Below, one piece after another: positions 1-9,281 of a stretch of DNA of 64,000 nucleotides. How positions within the stretch are numbered: position 1 is the first letter of the stretch; each line of letters begins with the position of its first letter. The position numbers and the translations under genes are program-made. The stretch comes from Planctomycetota bacterium (GTDB lineage Bacteria; Planctomycetota; UBA1135; GCA-002686595), in the NCBI GenBank assembly GCA_020847695.1, contig JADLBP010000211.1, positions 62,001-126,000 of the forward strand, given 5' to 3'. The notes beneath the pieces were generated by a model. The model had not been told where the DNA came from. It ran no database searches and was given only the letters and a program-made list of their open reading frames with translations.

Positions 1-1
1 C

Positions 2-1198
2 TCGCGCATCGACGCGCCGGTCGATCTCGGCACGCAACCGTGGACGCTGGGGCGAGGCGCGAGCGCGCCGAGCGGCGCCCGCTTCTTCCGAGCGCCGTTC
101 CTCGACGTCCAGTACGTCGAGCAAGGCGCGTGGCGGTTCACGCTCGAGCTGCTCGACGCGCAGGGCGCGGTGCTCGGCTCGCGCGTCGCCGCGCTGACCG
201 CGATCGTGCGCGCGCCGAAGGCCGATCCGTTGTCGATCACGTTCCTGGTCGGCGCGCTGGTGCTGCTGGTCGTGTGGCCGCCGGGTCGCGGCCGCTTCGC
301 GTTCGCGCTCGCGTTGGTCGCGCTCCAGGGCGCCGACTTCCATCGCGGCCAGAATCCGGCGGTGCCGCGCGCCGAGTGCTTCCCGCCGACGCGGACGGTC
401 GCGATCCTCGCTCGCGAGCTCGGCTCCGCGCGCTACCTCGCCGATCCCGGCGTGCTGCCGGCGAACACGGGGATGATCGATCGGCTGCGAGCGCTCGACG
501 GGTACGACTCGATGGACGTCGCGAGCTTCGACCTGATGCGTCCGCTCTTGGTCCGGCCCGGCGTGCATCCGCTGCTCGGCTTCCACGCGCGCGGCATCGA
601 TCTCGACGCGCCGTTGTTCCGGTTGTTCGGCGTCGGGATGCTCGCGCTCGCCGCGCCGCTCGACCATCCGGATTGGGAGTACGTCGCGGGGCCGACGCCC
701 GGCGATCGCGAGTACGCGGAAGCGTTCGTCTACCGCGCGAAGGACCCGCTGCCGCGCGCGTTCTGCGTCGCGCGCAGCGTGCCGTTCGAGCGCGTGCTCG
801 CCGAACCGAAACGGTTCGCGCCGCGCGACGAGGCGTTCTTCACCGACGGGCGCACGTACGCGCCGCCGAATCCGTTCCGCTCGGCGAACGTCCGCGAGCG
901 TGAGTGGAAGAACGACAGCGTGCGCGTGCTCGCCGAGCTCGACGGCGCGGGACTGCTGGTGTTGACCGAGCAGCACTACCCCGGCTGGACGGTCGAGGTC
1001 GACGGCACTCCGCGCGAGCTGTTGCTGGTCGACGGCATCTTTCGCGGAGTCGAGCTCGAGCCCGGCGAGCACGAGGTCGTCTTCCGCTACGAGCCGACGC
1101 ACTGGCGCTACGCGCTCGGCCTCGCCGCGGTCGCGGCGATCGTCGCGGCGGCGCTCGCCGCGCGCGCGCTGGTCTCGCCGCGCCACGTCGCGAGCTAG
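2..1198 (+). CDS. YfhO-like membrane protein, C-terminal part (5' truncated by window edge)
   Basis: The reading frame is open from the first bases of the window, so the 342-residue ORF in the track is only an internal start. About 398 residues are visible. They hold one hydrophobic segment near residues 75-105, a soluble stretch, then a motif 'LLVLTEQHYPGWTVEVDG' followed by 'GIFRGVELEPGEHEVVFRY' and a final membrane helix. That closing arrangement is typical of the C-terminus of YfhO-type multi-spanning membrane proteins, a family linked in some bacteria to glycosylation of cell-surface polymers; the role here is inferred from that ending only. The stop codon shares a CTAG palindrome with the stop of the convergent gene, so the two genes overlap by 3 nt. 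The N-terminal multi-pass region lies outside the window. Confidence 0.7.
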   Translation, partial: SRIDAPVDLGTQPWTLGRGASAPSGARFFRAPFLDVQYVEQGAWRFTLELLDAQGAVLGSRVAALTAIVRAPKADPLSITFLVGALVLLVVWPPGRGRFAFALALVALQGADFHRGQNPAVPRAECFPPTRTVAILARELGSARYLADPGVLPANTGMIDRLRALDGYDSMDVASFDLMRPLLVRPGVHPLLGFHARGIDLDAPLFRLFGVGMLALAAPLDHPDWEYVAGPTPGDREYAEAFVYRAKDPLPRAFCVARSVPFERVLAEPKRFAPRDEAFFTDGRTYAPPNPFRSANVREREWKNDSVRVLAELDGAGLLVLTEQHYPGWTVEVDGTPRELLLVDGIFRGVELEPGEHEVVFRYEPTHWRYALGLAAVAAIVAAALAARALVSPRHVAS

Positions 1199-4100
1199 CG
1201 CAACGTCGCGAGGAACGCGAACAAGTCGGCGACCTCCGCGTCCGAGAGACCGTCGAGCAAGCCGTCGGGCATCACCGAGAGCTTGTCGAACGCGAGCGAC
1301 GCGATCTCGGCGCGCGCGAGCCGCAGATCGTCGCGACCCTGGCGCCGCAGCACGATCTCGCGCTCGTCCTGGCTCGCGAGGAAGCCGTCGAGCCGCTCGC
1401 CCGCCGTCGTCTCGACCAGCAACAGGCGATAGCCGCTCTCGACCGCCGCGCTCGGCGTCACCACCGCGCGCAAGAGCCCCTCGATGCCGCGGTGCGCGGA
1501 ACCGTCCAGCGGCGGGCCGAGCTTCGCGCCCTCGAGCTCGCCGACGGTCGTCACCGAGTGGCAGACCATGCAGGTGCGCTCGAACACCGCGCGGCCCTGC
1601 GCCGCGTCGCCGCCGCGCGCGGCGAGCGAGCGCGCGCGAGAGAACCGTGCGTCGAGCTCTTGCGCGGCGGCCGCGTCGAGCACCGGCGGCGCGTCGAGCG
1701 AGGCCTCGACCTTCGCTCCTCCCGCGAGCGGCGCGAAGTCCGCGGCGGTCGAGAACGCGCGCACCAGGCCCGCGCGGTTCGCGAGCGCGTCGGCGCGGCG
1801 ACGGAAGTCCTCGCCGAGCTCGCGGGCGCTCTTCGCGCGCGACCAGAGGCGGAACTCGGCGAGGCGACCGTGCATGCCCTCGGCCGGGGTCGTGCGCGCG
1901 ACGTCGAGCGCGTGGAAGCGCGCATCGAGCGGCAGCGTGCCTTGCGCTTCCGCTTCGGCGTTCTGGTAGAGCACGACCGCGCCGTCCGAGTCGCAGGTGA
2001 CCGCGACGTGCGTCCAGGTCTCCGGCTCGAGCGCGCGCTTCGCGATCACGCGGTCGCCGAGCTCGGGCCCCGCGTAGAACCGGAAGCGGCCGTTCGCGAA
2101 GTTGAAGTCGGCGTCGCCGGCGCGGCCGAGCACGCCGTCGGCGTTGGTGATCGGCTCGGCGAGCTTCACCCAGGCTTCGACAGTGAACGGCGGCGCGAGC
2201 TCGAAGTCGGTGTCGAGGCAGTCGTCGCCGCCGCCGAAGCACGCGAGCGCGGGCACCGCGCGGCGCGCGAGCTCGGAGTCGAGCGCCGCGAGCGCCCGCG
2301 AGCCGGCGCCGACCGCGCGCACCCGCGCGATCAAGTCCGCGTCGAGCTCGCGCGCGTCGACGTCGTCGCGCTCGAGCGCGGCGAGCAAGGCGCGCGCGCC
2401 CGCTTCGTTCGCCGCGAGCTCGCCGAGCGCGCTGCGCTTCAGCACCGGCGAGAGAGCGCGCCAGTTCTCGAACAGCGCCGCGGTGGATTCCTCGGTGCGC
2501 AGCGCGGCGAGCGCGAGCACCGCGGTCCGCTGCAGCTCCTCGCCGGGCAACGCGGTGCGCGCGAGCTCCGCGCACAGGTCGGCGGGCGGAGTCCCGAGCT
2601 CGACCAGCGCCCCGAGCGCCTTCGCGCGGCGCGCCAGCGGCTCGGAGGCGTCTCCCGCGAGCTCGGCGAGCCGCGGTGCGAGCTCGGTGAGCTTCCACGC
2701 GCTCGCCGCGCGGACGCAGCGGTCCTTCGCGGCGTCGGTCGCGTCGCGTTCGAGCGCCAGCGCGGGCACGAGCAGCGCGCGCAGCTCCTCGATCGGCGCG
2801 CGACCGCCGAGCGAGAGCAGCGCGTCGATCGTCGCGGCGCGGCGCGGCGCGGCGCCGAGACAGCGTTCCAGCAACGCGCGGGACTCCTCGATGTCGAGAT
2901 GGGCGGCGCAGAGCGAGAGCTCCTCCGCCGTCGGAGCGTCGCCGATGCGCTCGAGCGTGCGCGCGAGCAACCGCGCACCGTCCGCGCCGCCGCTCGCGAC
3001 CGCGAAGAGCCGCTGGCCCTCGCGGAAGACGATGTCGTCGTACCCGGTGACGCTCGCTTTCGCCGTCTCGGTCGCGTGCTCCCACGCCGCGCGGATCAGG
3101 CTGCGCTCGAAGTCGATGTACGCCTGGGTCGTCGCGTTCGACGTCCGAGGCGGAGGCGTGCGGGCGAGCAGCGCGCGCGCCGCGAACGGCGCGTCTTCGC
3201 GGCGGACGAGCCGAGTCAGGAGCTCGAGCAGCACCAGCCGCGTGCGCAGGTCGCTCGCGGGCTTGACGTCGTGCACGAACGCCTCGAACTCCGCCGGCGA
3301 CGCTTCGACGGTCAGCGCCGCGCGCACCGCCTCGCGCTTCAGCGCCGGCTGCAGGGCCTTGAGCAGCGGCTTCAACGTCGCGAGGTCGTGCTCCCCGAGC
3401 CCCTCGAGCGCCCAGAGCGCGTGCAACCGATGGTTCGAGCGCGCGCGGTCGTCGCGGACGAGCTCCCGCAGCCTCGGAGCGAGCTCGCTCGCGCGCCGAT
3501 CGACGATCTGGTGCCAGGCCGCGCGCGCTTCCCACGTCGCGTCGGCGTCGAGGTGCGCGACGAGCTCCGCGTTCGGCACGCGGGTCAGGTCCGGCGGCGT
3601 GCTGCGTTCCATCGCTTCGTGGCGGATGCGCCACACGCGCGTCTTCGACTTGTCGCGGCGCGGGTCGCTGCGCGGAACTTCGTTGTGCGAGATGATCTCG
3701 TTGTACCAGTCGACGACGTAGAGGCAGCCGTCCGGCCCGAAGTGGATCGCGACCGGTCGGAACCAGGTGTCGTCGGTGGCGACGAGCTCGGCTTCGAGCG
3801 TGAGCTCGTCGACGTCGCCCTCGCGCCGCACCGAGATCGTCTGCACCTCGTTGGTGATCGGATTCGCGACGAAGAACCACCGGTTCCACGGCGAGGGGAA
3901 GCCCTTGCGGTCCTCCGAGCACGCGAGGCCCGACAGCCCGGTGCCGCCCATCGAGAACTTCGCGAGCGCCGGCTGCCACGGCGAGTAGGGGCGATGCTTG
4001 TGGTCGCCGATGCCCGGGTACGAAGCGTGGAGGAAGAACGGCACCAACGGATACCCGAGGTCGTTCGCTTCCTGCACGTACAGCTCGCCCGAGCGATCGA

Positions 4101-4761
4101 GCACGATGCCCCAGATGTTGTTCAGTCCGTGGCCGATCACCTCGAACGCGCTGCCGTCGGGCTTGAAGCGCGCGAGCTTGCACTGGTCGAAGGGCACGAC
4201 CTCGCCGCTCTTGGTCCTCACCTGCGAGTGGTTGAACGCGCCTTGCGCGACGAAGATCCAATCGCCCGGGCCGCGCACGAAGCGGTGCGGCAAGAGGTGC
4301 GAGTCGTCGATGCCGAAGCCGGAGAGCACGACCTCGCGTCGATCGGCGCGGCCGTCGCCGTCGGTGTCGTCGAGGAACAGGATCTCGGGCCCGTGCCCGA
4401 CCAGCGCGCCGTTCTTCCACGGCAGGATCGCCATCGGCATCGCGAGCCCGCTCGCGAAGACGCGCGGCCGCTGCCGTCCGTCGGCGCACGGCGTGTCGAA
4501 GATCAGCACCTCGTCGGCGCCGCCCTTCGCGTAGAGCTCGGCCGCGGCCTTGGGGTTCTCGTTGCCGTCGAGCGGGTACTCGCTCGCCGTCAACGCCCAC
4601 ATCCGGCCCGCGTCGTCGAACGCGACGTCGACGATCTTCTTCACGTCCGGCTCCGCGACGACGAGCTCGGCGGAGAAGCCCGGCGGCAAGCGGAAGCTCG
4701 CGCGTTCGGCTTCGGGTGAGAGCGGGGACTGCAGCGCGGTCTGGAGCAGCAGGGAGAGCAT
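1195..4761 (-). CDS. PVC-type membrane-bound dehydrogenase with HEAT repeats, LamG-like domain and C-terminal CxxCH haem module
   Basis: This is a 1188-residue protein. The start is set at the ATG giving 'MLSLLLQTALQ', which makes a plausible export signal; the track start 48 nt upstream is less likely. Residues ~25-390 resemble the beta-propeller dehydrogenase domain (TIGR02604-type) with 'DDTDGDGRADRREVVLSGFG' and 'GCLYVVDWYNE'. A helical HEAT-like stretch follows (~400-830), then a concanavalin/LamG-like module (~845-990, 'PPFTVEAWVKLAEP'), then a single-haem domain with C1064-MV-C1067-H1068. Such proteins are abundant in Planctomycetes and Verrucomicrobia and are thought to be periplasmic redox enzymes acting on sugars or alcohols; the substrate is unknown. 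The gene is divergent from the permease at 4853, and a -10-like TATCCT lies 6 nt before the ATG. Confidence 0.85.
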   Translation of the reverse strand: MLSLLLQTALQSPLSPEAERASFRLPPGFSAELVVAEPDVKKIVDVAFDDAGRMWALTASEYPLDGNENPKAAAELYAKGGADEVLIFDTPCADGRQRPRVFASGLAMPMAILPWKNGALVGHGPEILFLDDTDGDGRADRREVVLSGFGIDDSHLLPHRFVRGPGDWIFVAQGAFNHSQVRTKSGEVVPFDQCKLARFKPDGSAFEVIGHGLNNIWGIVLDRSGELYVQEANDLGYPLVPFFLHASYPGIGDHKHRPYSPWQPALAKFSMGGTGLSGLACSEDRKGFPSPWNRWFFVANPITNEVQTISVRREGDVDELTLEAELVATDDTWFRPVAIHFGPDGCLYVVDWYNEIISHNEVPRSDPRRDKSKTRVWRIRHEAMERSTPPDLTRVPNAELVAHLDADATWEARAAWHQIVDRRASELAPRLRELVRDDRARSNHRLHALWALEGLGEHDLATLKPLLKALQPALKREAVRAALTVEASPAEFEAFVHDVKPASDLRTRLVLLELLTRLVRREDAPFAARALLARTPPPRTSNATTQAYIDFERSLIRAAWEHATETAKASVTGYDDIVFREGQRLFAVASGGADGARLLARTLERIGDAPTAEELSLCAAHLDIEESRALLERCLGAAPRRAATIDALLSLGGRAPIEELRALLVPALALERDATDAAKDRCVRAASAWKLTELAPRLAELAGDASEPLARRAKALGALVELGTPPADLCAELARTALPGEELQRTAVLALAALRTEESTAALFENWRALSPVLKRSALGELAANEAGARALLAALERDDVDARELDADLIARVRAVGAGSRALAALDSELARRAVPALACFGGGDDCLDTDFELAPPFTVEAWVKLAEPITNADGVLGRAGDADFNFANGRFRFYAGPELGDRVIAKRALEPETWTHVAVTCDSDGAVVLYQNAEAEAQGTLPLDARFHALDVARTTPAEGMHGRLAEFRLWSRAKSARELGEDFRRRADALANRAGLVRAFSTAADFAPLAGGAKVEASLDAPPVLDAAAAQELDARFSRARSLAARGGDAAQGRAVFERTCMVCHSVTTVGELEGAKLGPPLDGSAHRGIEGLLRAVVTPSAAVESGYRLLLVETTAGERLDGFLASQDEREIVLRRQGRDDLRLARAEIASLAFDKLSVMPDGLLDGLSDAEVADLFAFLATLR

Positions 4762-4767
4762 GCGGCG

Positions 4768-4773
4768 AGGATA
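4768..4773 (-). promoter_or_regulatory. -10-like TATCCT close to the dehydrogenase start
   Basis: On the minus strand TATCCT is followed by only six bases before the ATG at 4761, a spacing that would put transcription start at or near the A of the start codon (leaderless mRNA). No convincing -35 box is visible. Confidence 0.4.
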
Positions 4774-4837
4774 GCGATCGAGCTCCGCCGCGGCTCGACG
4801 CGGATGCACGCGCCATCGACGCGGGTTTCGCGAACGC

Positions 4838-4843
4838 TACGCT
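4838..4843 (+). promoter_or_regulatory. -10-like TACGCT close to the permease start
   Basis: TACGCT lies nine bases before the TTG start at 4853, with no Shine-Dalgarno between them. It follows the TAnnCT pattern seen at other starts in this window. Confidence 0.35.
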
Positions 4844-4852
4844 CACGCCTGC

Positions 4853-6064
4853 TTGGACTCGCTCGTCCTCGTCGTCTTCGCGCTCGTCTACCTCGGGATG
4901 ATCCTCGGCGGTCTGCCGGGTTGGAAGCTCGACCGGACCGGCGTCGCGTTGCTCGGCGCGATCGCGTTGATCGCCGCGGAGCGCGTCAGCCCCGCGGAGG
5001 CGTGGGCGTCGATCGACGCGGCGACGCTCGCGCTGCTGTTCGGACTGATGGTCGTGTCCGCGCAGTTCCAGTTCAGCGGCACGTACGCGGTGCTCGCTCG
5101 CCGGCTCGCGCACGCCCGCGGTAGCCCGCCGCTCCTGCTGCTGTACCTGTGCCTCGCGGCGGGCGGACTGTCGGCGCTGCTGACCAACGACGTCGTCTGC
5201 CTCGCGATGGCGCCGATCCTGATCGAGGGCTGCGCGGAGCGGAAGCTCGACCCGAAGCCCTTCCTGTTCGGACTCGCGGCGAGCGCGAACGTCGGCTCGG
5301 CCGCGACGCTGATCGGCAACCCGCAGAACATCCTGATCGGGCAAGCGCTCGAGCTCGATTTCGCGGGGTACCTGCTCGACGGCGGAGTGCCGGCGCTCGC
5401 GGGCGTGCTCGCGACGTGGGCGGTGATCGCGTGGCTCTGGCGCGGCAAGTGGGAGGGCGAGACGCCCAGGCCGAAGCTCGAGACGCAGACGCTCGATCGT
5501 TGGCAAGGCGCGAAGGCGTGGGCGCTGCTCGCCGCGTTGATGGTCGGCTTCGTCGTCGGCGGCGTGCCGCGCGAGGCGCTCGCTCTCGCGGCTGCCGGCA
5601 TCGTGCTGCTCTCGCGCACGCGCGCGACGACGCGGTTCCTCGGCAGCGTCGATTGGGAGCTGCTGGTGCTCTTCATGGGCCTCTTCGTCGTCAACCACGC
5701 GCTGCAGGCGTCCGGCGCGAGCGCGGCGGGGCTCGACTGGCTGGTCGCGCACGGTGTCGATCTCGCAGAGCCCGTCACGCTGTTCGTCGTGATCGTGCTC
5801 GCGTCCAACGTGATCAGCAACGTGCCCGCGATCATGCTGGTGCTGCCCGCGGCGACGCATCCCGACGCGGGGCCGATCCTCGCGGTCGCGAGCACGCTGG
5901 CGGGCAACCTCTTCGTCGTCGGCTCGATCGCGAACCTGATCGTGATCGACCAGGCGGCGAAGCTCGGCGTGAAGATCACCTGGCGCGAGCACGCGCGCGT
6001 CGGCGTGCCGGTGACGCTGGTCACGCTCGCGCTCGCCGCGTTCTGGCTGTGGCTGCGCGCGTGA
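4853..6064 (+). CDS. SLC13/ArsB-like anion permease
   Basis: This is a 403-residue integral membrane protein with about ten to eleven hydrophobic segments. Hallmarks of the ion-transporter superfamily (ArsB, NhaD, SLC13/DASS) are the 'IGNPQNILIG' motif near residue 160, the repeated 'SNVISNVPAIMLVLP' near residue 325, and 'AGNLFVVGSIANLIVID' near residue 350. It probably moves a dicarboxylate, sulfate, arsenite or similar anion across the inner membrane, with Na+ or H+ coupling; sequence alone does not decide the substrate. The start is TTG with no Shine-Dalgarno but a -10-like box nine bases upstream. It is divergent from the dehydrogenase and convergent with the O-antigen ligase gene. Confidence 0.8.
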   Translation: MDSLVLVVFALVYLGMILGGLPGWKLDRTGVALLGAIALIAAERVSPAEAWASIDAATLALLFGLMVVSAQFQFSGTYAVLARRLAHARGSPPLLLLYLCLAAGGLSALLTNDVVCLAMAPILIEGCAERKLDPKPFLFGLAASANVGSAATLIGNPQNILIGQALELDFAGYLLDGGVPALAGVLATWAVIAWLWRGKWEGETPRPKLETQTLDRWQGAKAWALLAALMVGFVVGGVPREALALAAAGIVLLSRTRATTRFLGSVDWELLVLFMGLFVVNHALQASGASAAGLDWLVAHGVDLAEPVTLFVVIVLASNVISNVPAIMLVLPAATHPDAGPILAVASTLAGNLFVVGSIANLIVIDQAAKLGVKITWREHARVGVPVTLVTLALAAFWLWLRA

Positions 6065-6107
6065 GCCAGCGCGCGGAGCGCGTGAACGTCCGCGCGGACG
6101 CGCGCGC

Positions 6108-8279
6108 TCAGCGAGCGAGCAGACCGAACTCGACCAGCGCGGTGCCGGCCCACTCGGGCAACAGCGCGAGCTCGTCGGGGCTCCAGCTCGAGCCGGCGAG
6201 CTCCTGCTTGCCGTCCTCTCGCTTGCCGTCGCGCGCGAGCGCCGCGGCGAACTCGAGGCGCAACGGCGCGCCGACGTCCTCGCCGTGGCGCTTCGATAGC
6301 CGCAGCGCTTGGCGATAGAGCCGCACGGAGTCGTGCCACGCGCCCGCGGCGGCGAAGTCGCGCGCGGAAACCTGCGCGAGACGGCAGTCGAGCGCGTCGG
6401 CGAGCTTGGTCTGGCCGGAAGCGTTCAACGCTCGCACCGACTCCTCGAGAGCGCTGCCGTCCAGGGTCGCGAGGTCCGGGACCAGCACCTGCAGCGCGAC
6501 GAAACCGAACTCGCGGCCCGCGAGCGTCGCGTTGACCGCGAGGTCGACGAGGTCGGCGTTCGAGAGCGTCGCGCGCGCCGTGGCGAGCGCCGCGTCGAGC
6601 TCGTCGCGCTCGCTGGAGCGCAACGCGAGCACGTAGAGGTTGCGGGTCGCCGCCGGCTGGGTCGGGTCGATCGCGAGCGCGCGCGCCCACACGCGGCGAG
6701 CCTCGGACGCGTCTCCTCGTCGCAGCGCGGCGAAGCCGAGCTGCACCAGCGCCTCGACGTGGAACGGTCGATGGTCGAGCACACGCTGCCACGCGCGGCG
6801 CGCGGTCGCCGGCGCATTTTGGCGCTCGAGCTCGCGCGCCGAGAGCGACCACGCGAGCACCGAGTCGTCGCGCCGCTCGAGCGCCTTCGCGGGATCGATC
6901 GCGGCCTTGGCGTGATCGAGCTCGCGCGTCAGGCGCAGCACCGACACCGCGGTCGTGCCGAACGCGACCAGCAGCGCGACCGAGAGCCACGGCAGGATCG
7001 CGCCGCTGCGGCTCGCCGTGCCCGCGTTCGGGCGGCTCGCGAGCGCGCCGGCGGCGAAGAAGAAGCACGCGGCGGAAGCAGGGTTCCAGAGCAGCGGCGC
7101 GCGCAGCGCGGCGTTCGCGAGCAAGCCGAGCGCGACCAACGCGAGCGCCGCGCGGTCGCGGCTCGGTTCGCGGAGCGCGCGCAGCGCGTTGAGCGCCGTC
7201 CACGCGAGGAACGCGAGCCACGCGAGTCCGCCGACCCAGCCCGCGTCGCACCAACCCTGCAGCCAGTCGTTGTGCGCGTGCTCGACCTCGGTTTCGGCGC
7301 CGAGCGCGCGGCGCTCGAGCTCGATCTCCTCGGGCGCGCGGTAGGGCGGGAAGCTCGCGCGGAACTGCCCGGGCCCGGCGCCCAGCGCGCCGTGATCGCG
7401 CACGAAGCTCGGGATCGCGCGCCACAGATGCACCCGGACCGCGACGCCGCCGGTGTGGACCGGGACGGTCGCGCTGCCGTTCGATGCGGTCGCGGTCCCG
7501 TTCGACACGCCCGCCGGCGCTGACGTCGGGGCGGCGCCGAAGTGCTCGACCGCGCGGCCGGCGCCGAACGCGAGCAGCGCGACGCCGAGCGCGAGCGCGA
7601 AGCCGCGTCGCTCACCGGGCGCGCGCAGGGCGCCGAGCACGAGCGCCGCCGCGAGCGACACCAGGCCGGCGAAGACCGGCGCGAGCCCGACGTAGAACGC
7701 GAACGCGGCGAGCGCGACGAACCCGAGCGTTCGCGCGACCCCGCGCGCCGTCGCGAAGCTCCACGCGCCGACCAACGCGCCGGCGAGCGCCGCCTCGGAT
7801 GTCGCGCCGGTGTTCTGCAGCACGCCGGCGAAGCGGTGCTCGCGATCGAAGAGCGCCGCGCCGAGCAGCAGCAACGCCAGGCCGTGGACGCCGATGACGA
7901 AGCGCTCGCGGGCGCCGCGCCGCGTGCTCGCGCCGACCAGCGCGAGCGCGAGCGCGCCGAGCAGCAGCAGCAACGCGCGATCGGCCTCGAGCGTGTCCGA
8001 CGGCGGTCGGAGCCGCAGCGACGCGAACCCGACCAGCGCGTACACGAAGAGCGGCGTCAGGCCGAACGCGACGGCGGACCGGCGGGTCAGCGCGACGAAG
8101 CCGATCGCCGGCAGCGCCGCGAGCGCGAGCACCGCGGCGCCGGCGAGCTCGGGCTCGAGCGCGGTGCGCACCGGCGAGCCCGCGAACGGCCACGCGAGCA
8201 CCGCAAGCGGCAGCAGCGCGAGCCAGCCGACGAGCGCGTACTCGTTCGCCTGTGCGCGCGACTCCTTGGCGGCTCCCAT
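6108..8279 (-). CDS. O-antigen ligase/Wzy-like membrane protein with C-terminal TPR region
   Basis: This is a 723-residue protein. Its N-terminal ~440 residues carry about eleven to twelve hydrophobic segments, and a periplasmic loop with 'HAHNDWLQGWCDAGWVGG' matches the conserved H-N-D-x-L/W-Q region of the Wzy_C (O-antigen ligase/polymerase) family. Residues ~450-723 are helical with tetratricopeptide-like repeats ('ALVQLGFAALRRGDASEA'). The family joins or polymerises lipid-linked glycans on the outer face of the inner membrane; the exact glycan is unknown. The fused TPR tail is common in planctomycete and deltaproteobacterial members. It is the last gene of the ribH-nusB-ftsY cluster but is 72 bp away and has its own -10-like TAGTCT. 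Confidence 0.8.
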   Translation of the reverse strand: MGAAKESRAQANEYALVGWLALLPLAVLAWPFAGSPVRTALEPELAGAAVLALAALPAIGFVALTRRSAVAFGLTPLFVYALVGFASLRLRPPSDTLEADRALLLLLGALALALVGASTRRGARERFVIGVHGLALLLLGAALFDREHRFAGVLQNTGATSEAALAGALVGAWSFATARGVARTLGFVALAAFAFYVGLAPVFAGLVSLAAALVLGALRAPGERRGFALALGVALLAFGAGRAVEHFGAAPTSAPAGVSNGTATASNGSATVPVHTGGVAVRVHLWRAIPSFVRDHGALGAGPGQFRASFPPYRAPEEIELERRALGAETEVEHAHNDWLQGWCDAGWVGGLAWLAFLAWTALNALRALREPSRDRAALALVALGLLANAALRAPLLWNPASAACFFFAAGALASRPNAGTASRSGAILPWLSVALLVAFGTTAVSVLRLTRELDHAKAAIDPAKALERRDDSVLAWSLSARELERQNAPATARRAWQRVLDHRPFHVEALVQLGFAALRRGDASEARRVWARALAIDPTQPAATRNLYVLALRSSERDELDAALATARATLSNADLVDLAVNATLAGREFGFVALQVLVPDLATLDGSALEESVRALNASGQTKLADALDCRLAQVSARDFAAAGAWHDSVRLYRQALRLSKRHGEDVGAPLRLEFAAALARDGKREDGKQELAGSSWSPDELALLPEWAGTALVEFGLLAR

Positions 8280-8288
8280 CGGCGCGCC

Positions 8289-8294
8289 AGACTA
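8289..8294 (-). promoter_or_regulatory. -10-like TAGTCT close to the O-antigen ligase start
   Basis: TAGTCT on the minus strand lies nine bases before the ATG at 8279. There is no Shine-Dalgarno in between, so the transcript could be leaderless. Confidence 0.4.
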
Positions 8295-8351
8295 GCGTCG
8301 CGCCGCCGCTGTCGCACCTCGCTCGCGGAGCGTGAGCACGCCGCGCGCGGC

Positions 8352-9278
8352 TCAGCGCGCGGCTTCGAGCGTCGGCCGCACGATCGCGTCGACGAACGCT
8401 TCGGGCTCGAACGGCTCGAGCAGCTCGAGCTGCTCGCCGGTGCCGATGTAGCGCACCGGCAGGCCGAGCGCCTTCTGGATCCCGAACAGCGCGCCGCCGC
8501 GCGCGGTGCCGTCGAGCTTCGCGACGACGAGCCCGGTGACCGCGAGCTCCTTGGTGAACTCGCGCGCCTGCTGGATCGCGTTCTGGCCGTTGGTGCCGTC
8601 GAGCACCAGCCACACCTCGTGCGGCGCGCCCGGCAGGCGCTTGGCGATCACGCGCTGCACCTTGGCGATCTCCGCCATCAGGTTCTTGTGCGTGTGCAGG
8701 CGGCCCGCGGTGTCGAGCAGCACGACGTCGGCTCCGGTCGCGACCGCTTTGTCGACCGCGTCGAACGCGACCGACGCCGGATCGGAGCCGTCGGGCCCGC
8801 GCACGATCGCGGATTGGTTGCGGCTCGCCCAGATCTCGAGCTGCTCCGCCGCCGCGGCGCGGAACGTGTCGCACGCGCCGAGCAGCACTCGCTTGCCTTG
8901 CTTCTGGAAGCGATGCGCGAGCTTCGCGATCGAAGTCGTCTTGCCCGAGCCGTTGACGCCGACGACCAGGATCACCGTCGGCTTGGTCTCGAAGCGCGGT
9001 TCGCCGCGCGCGGTGCCGAGACGCTCGAGCAGCAGCGCGCGCAGCGTCTTGCGCACGTCGTCCTCGCCCTTGACCTCGCCGCGCTTGTGCGCGCGCGCGA
9101 GCTCGGCGCAGACTTCGCCGGCGACCGCGCCGAGGTCGGACGTGTACAGGAGCTCCTCGAGCTCGTCGAACAGCGCTTGATCGATCGGCCGGCCGCCCTT
9201 GAAGAGCCCGGTGATGCCGTCGGAGATCGCTTCGCGCGTCTTCTTGAGGCGTTCCTTGAGACGATCGAAGAGGCCCAT
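8352..9278 (-). CDS. ftsY: Signal recognition particle receptor FtsY
   Basis: FtsY is the membrane-associated SRP GTPase that docks ribosome-nascent-chain complexes at SecYEG. The 308-residue protein has a helical N domain (residues 1-90, starting 'MGLFDRLKERLKKTREAIS') followed by the NG GTPase domain: P-loop 'GVNGSGKTTSIAKLA' (~110-125), 'DTFRAAAAEQLE', 'DTAGRLHTHKNLM' (~200) and 'VAKLDGTARGG' (~255). The acidic A domain of E. coli FtsY is absent, as in many bacteria with a short FtsY. It begins 3 nt after the nusB stop and is therefore probably co-transcribed with ribH and nusB. All G motifs are intact. Confidence 0.96.
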   Translation of the reverse strand: MGLFDRLKERLKKTREAISDGITGLFKGGRPIDQALFDELEELLYTSDLGAVAGEVCAELARAHKRGEVKGEDDVRKTLRALLLERLGTARGEPRFETKPTVILVVGVNGSGKTTSIAKLAHRFQKQGKRVLLGACDTFRAAAAEQLEIWASRNQSAIVRGPDGSDPASVAFDAVDKAVATGADVVLLDTAGRLHTHKNLMAEIAKVQRVIAKRLPGAPHEVWLVLDGTNGQNAIQQAREFTKELAVTGLVVAKLDGTARGGALFGIQKALGLPVRYIGTGEQLELLEPFEPEAFVDAIVRPTLEAAR

Positions 9279-9281
9279 GAC

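Noticed and set aside
904-4719. Very long plus-strand ORF (1271 aa) opposite the dehydrogenase
   Set aside because: Arg/Ala/Glu-rich composition without domain motifs; it is the GC-rich antisense shadow of a gene with clear domains.
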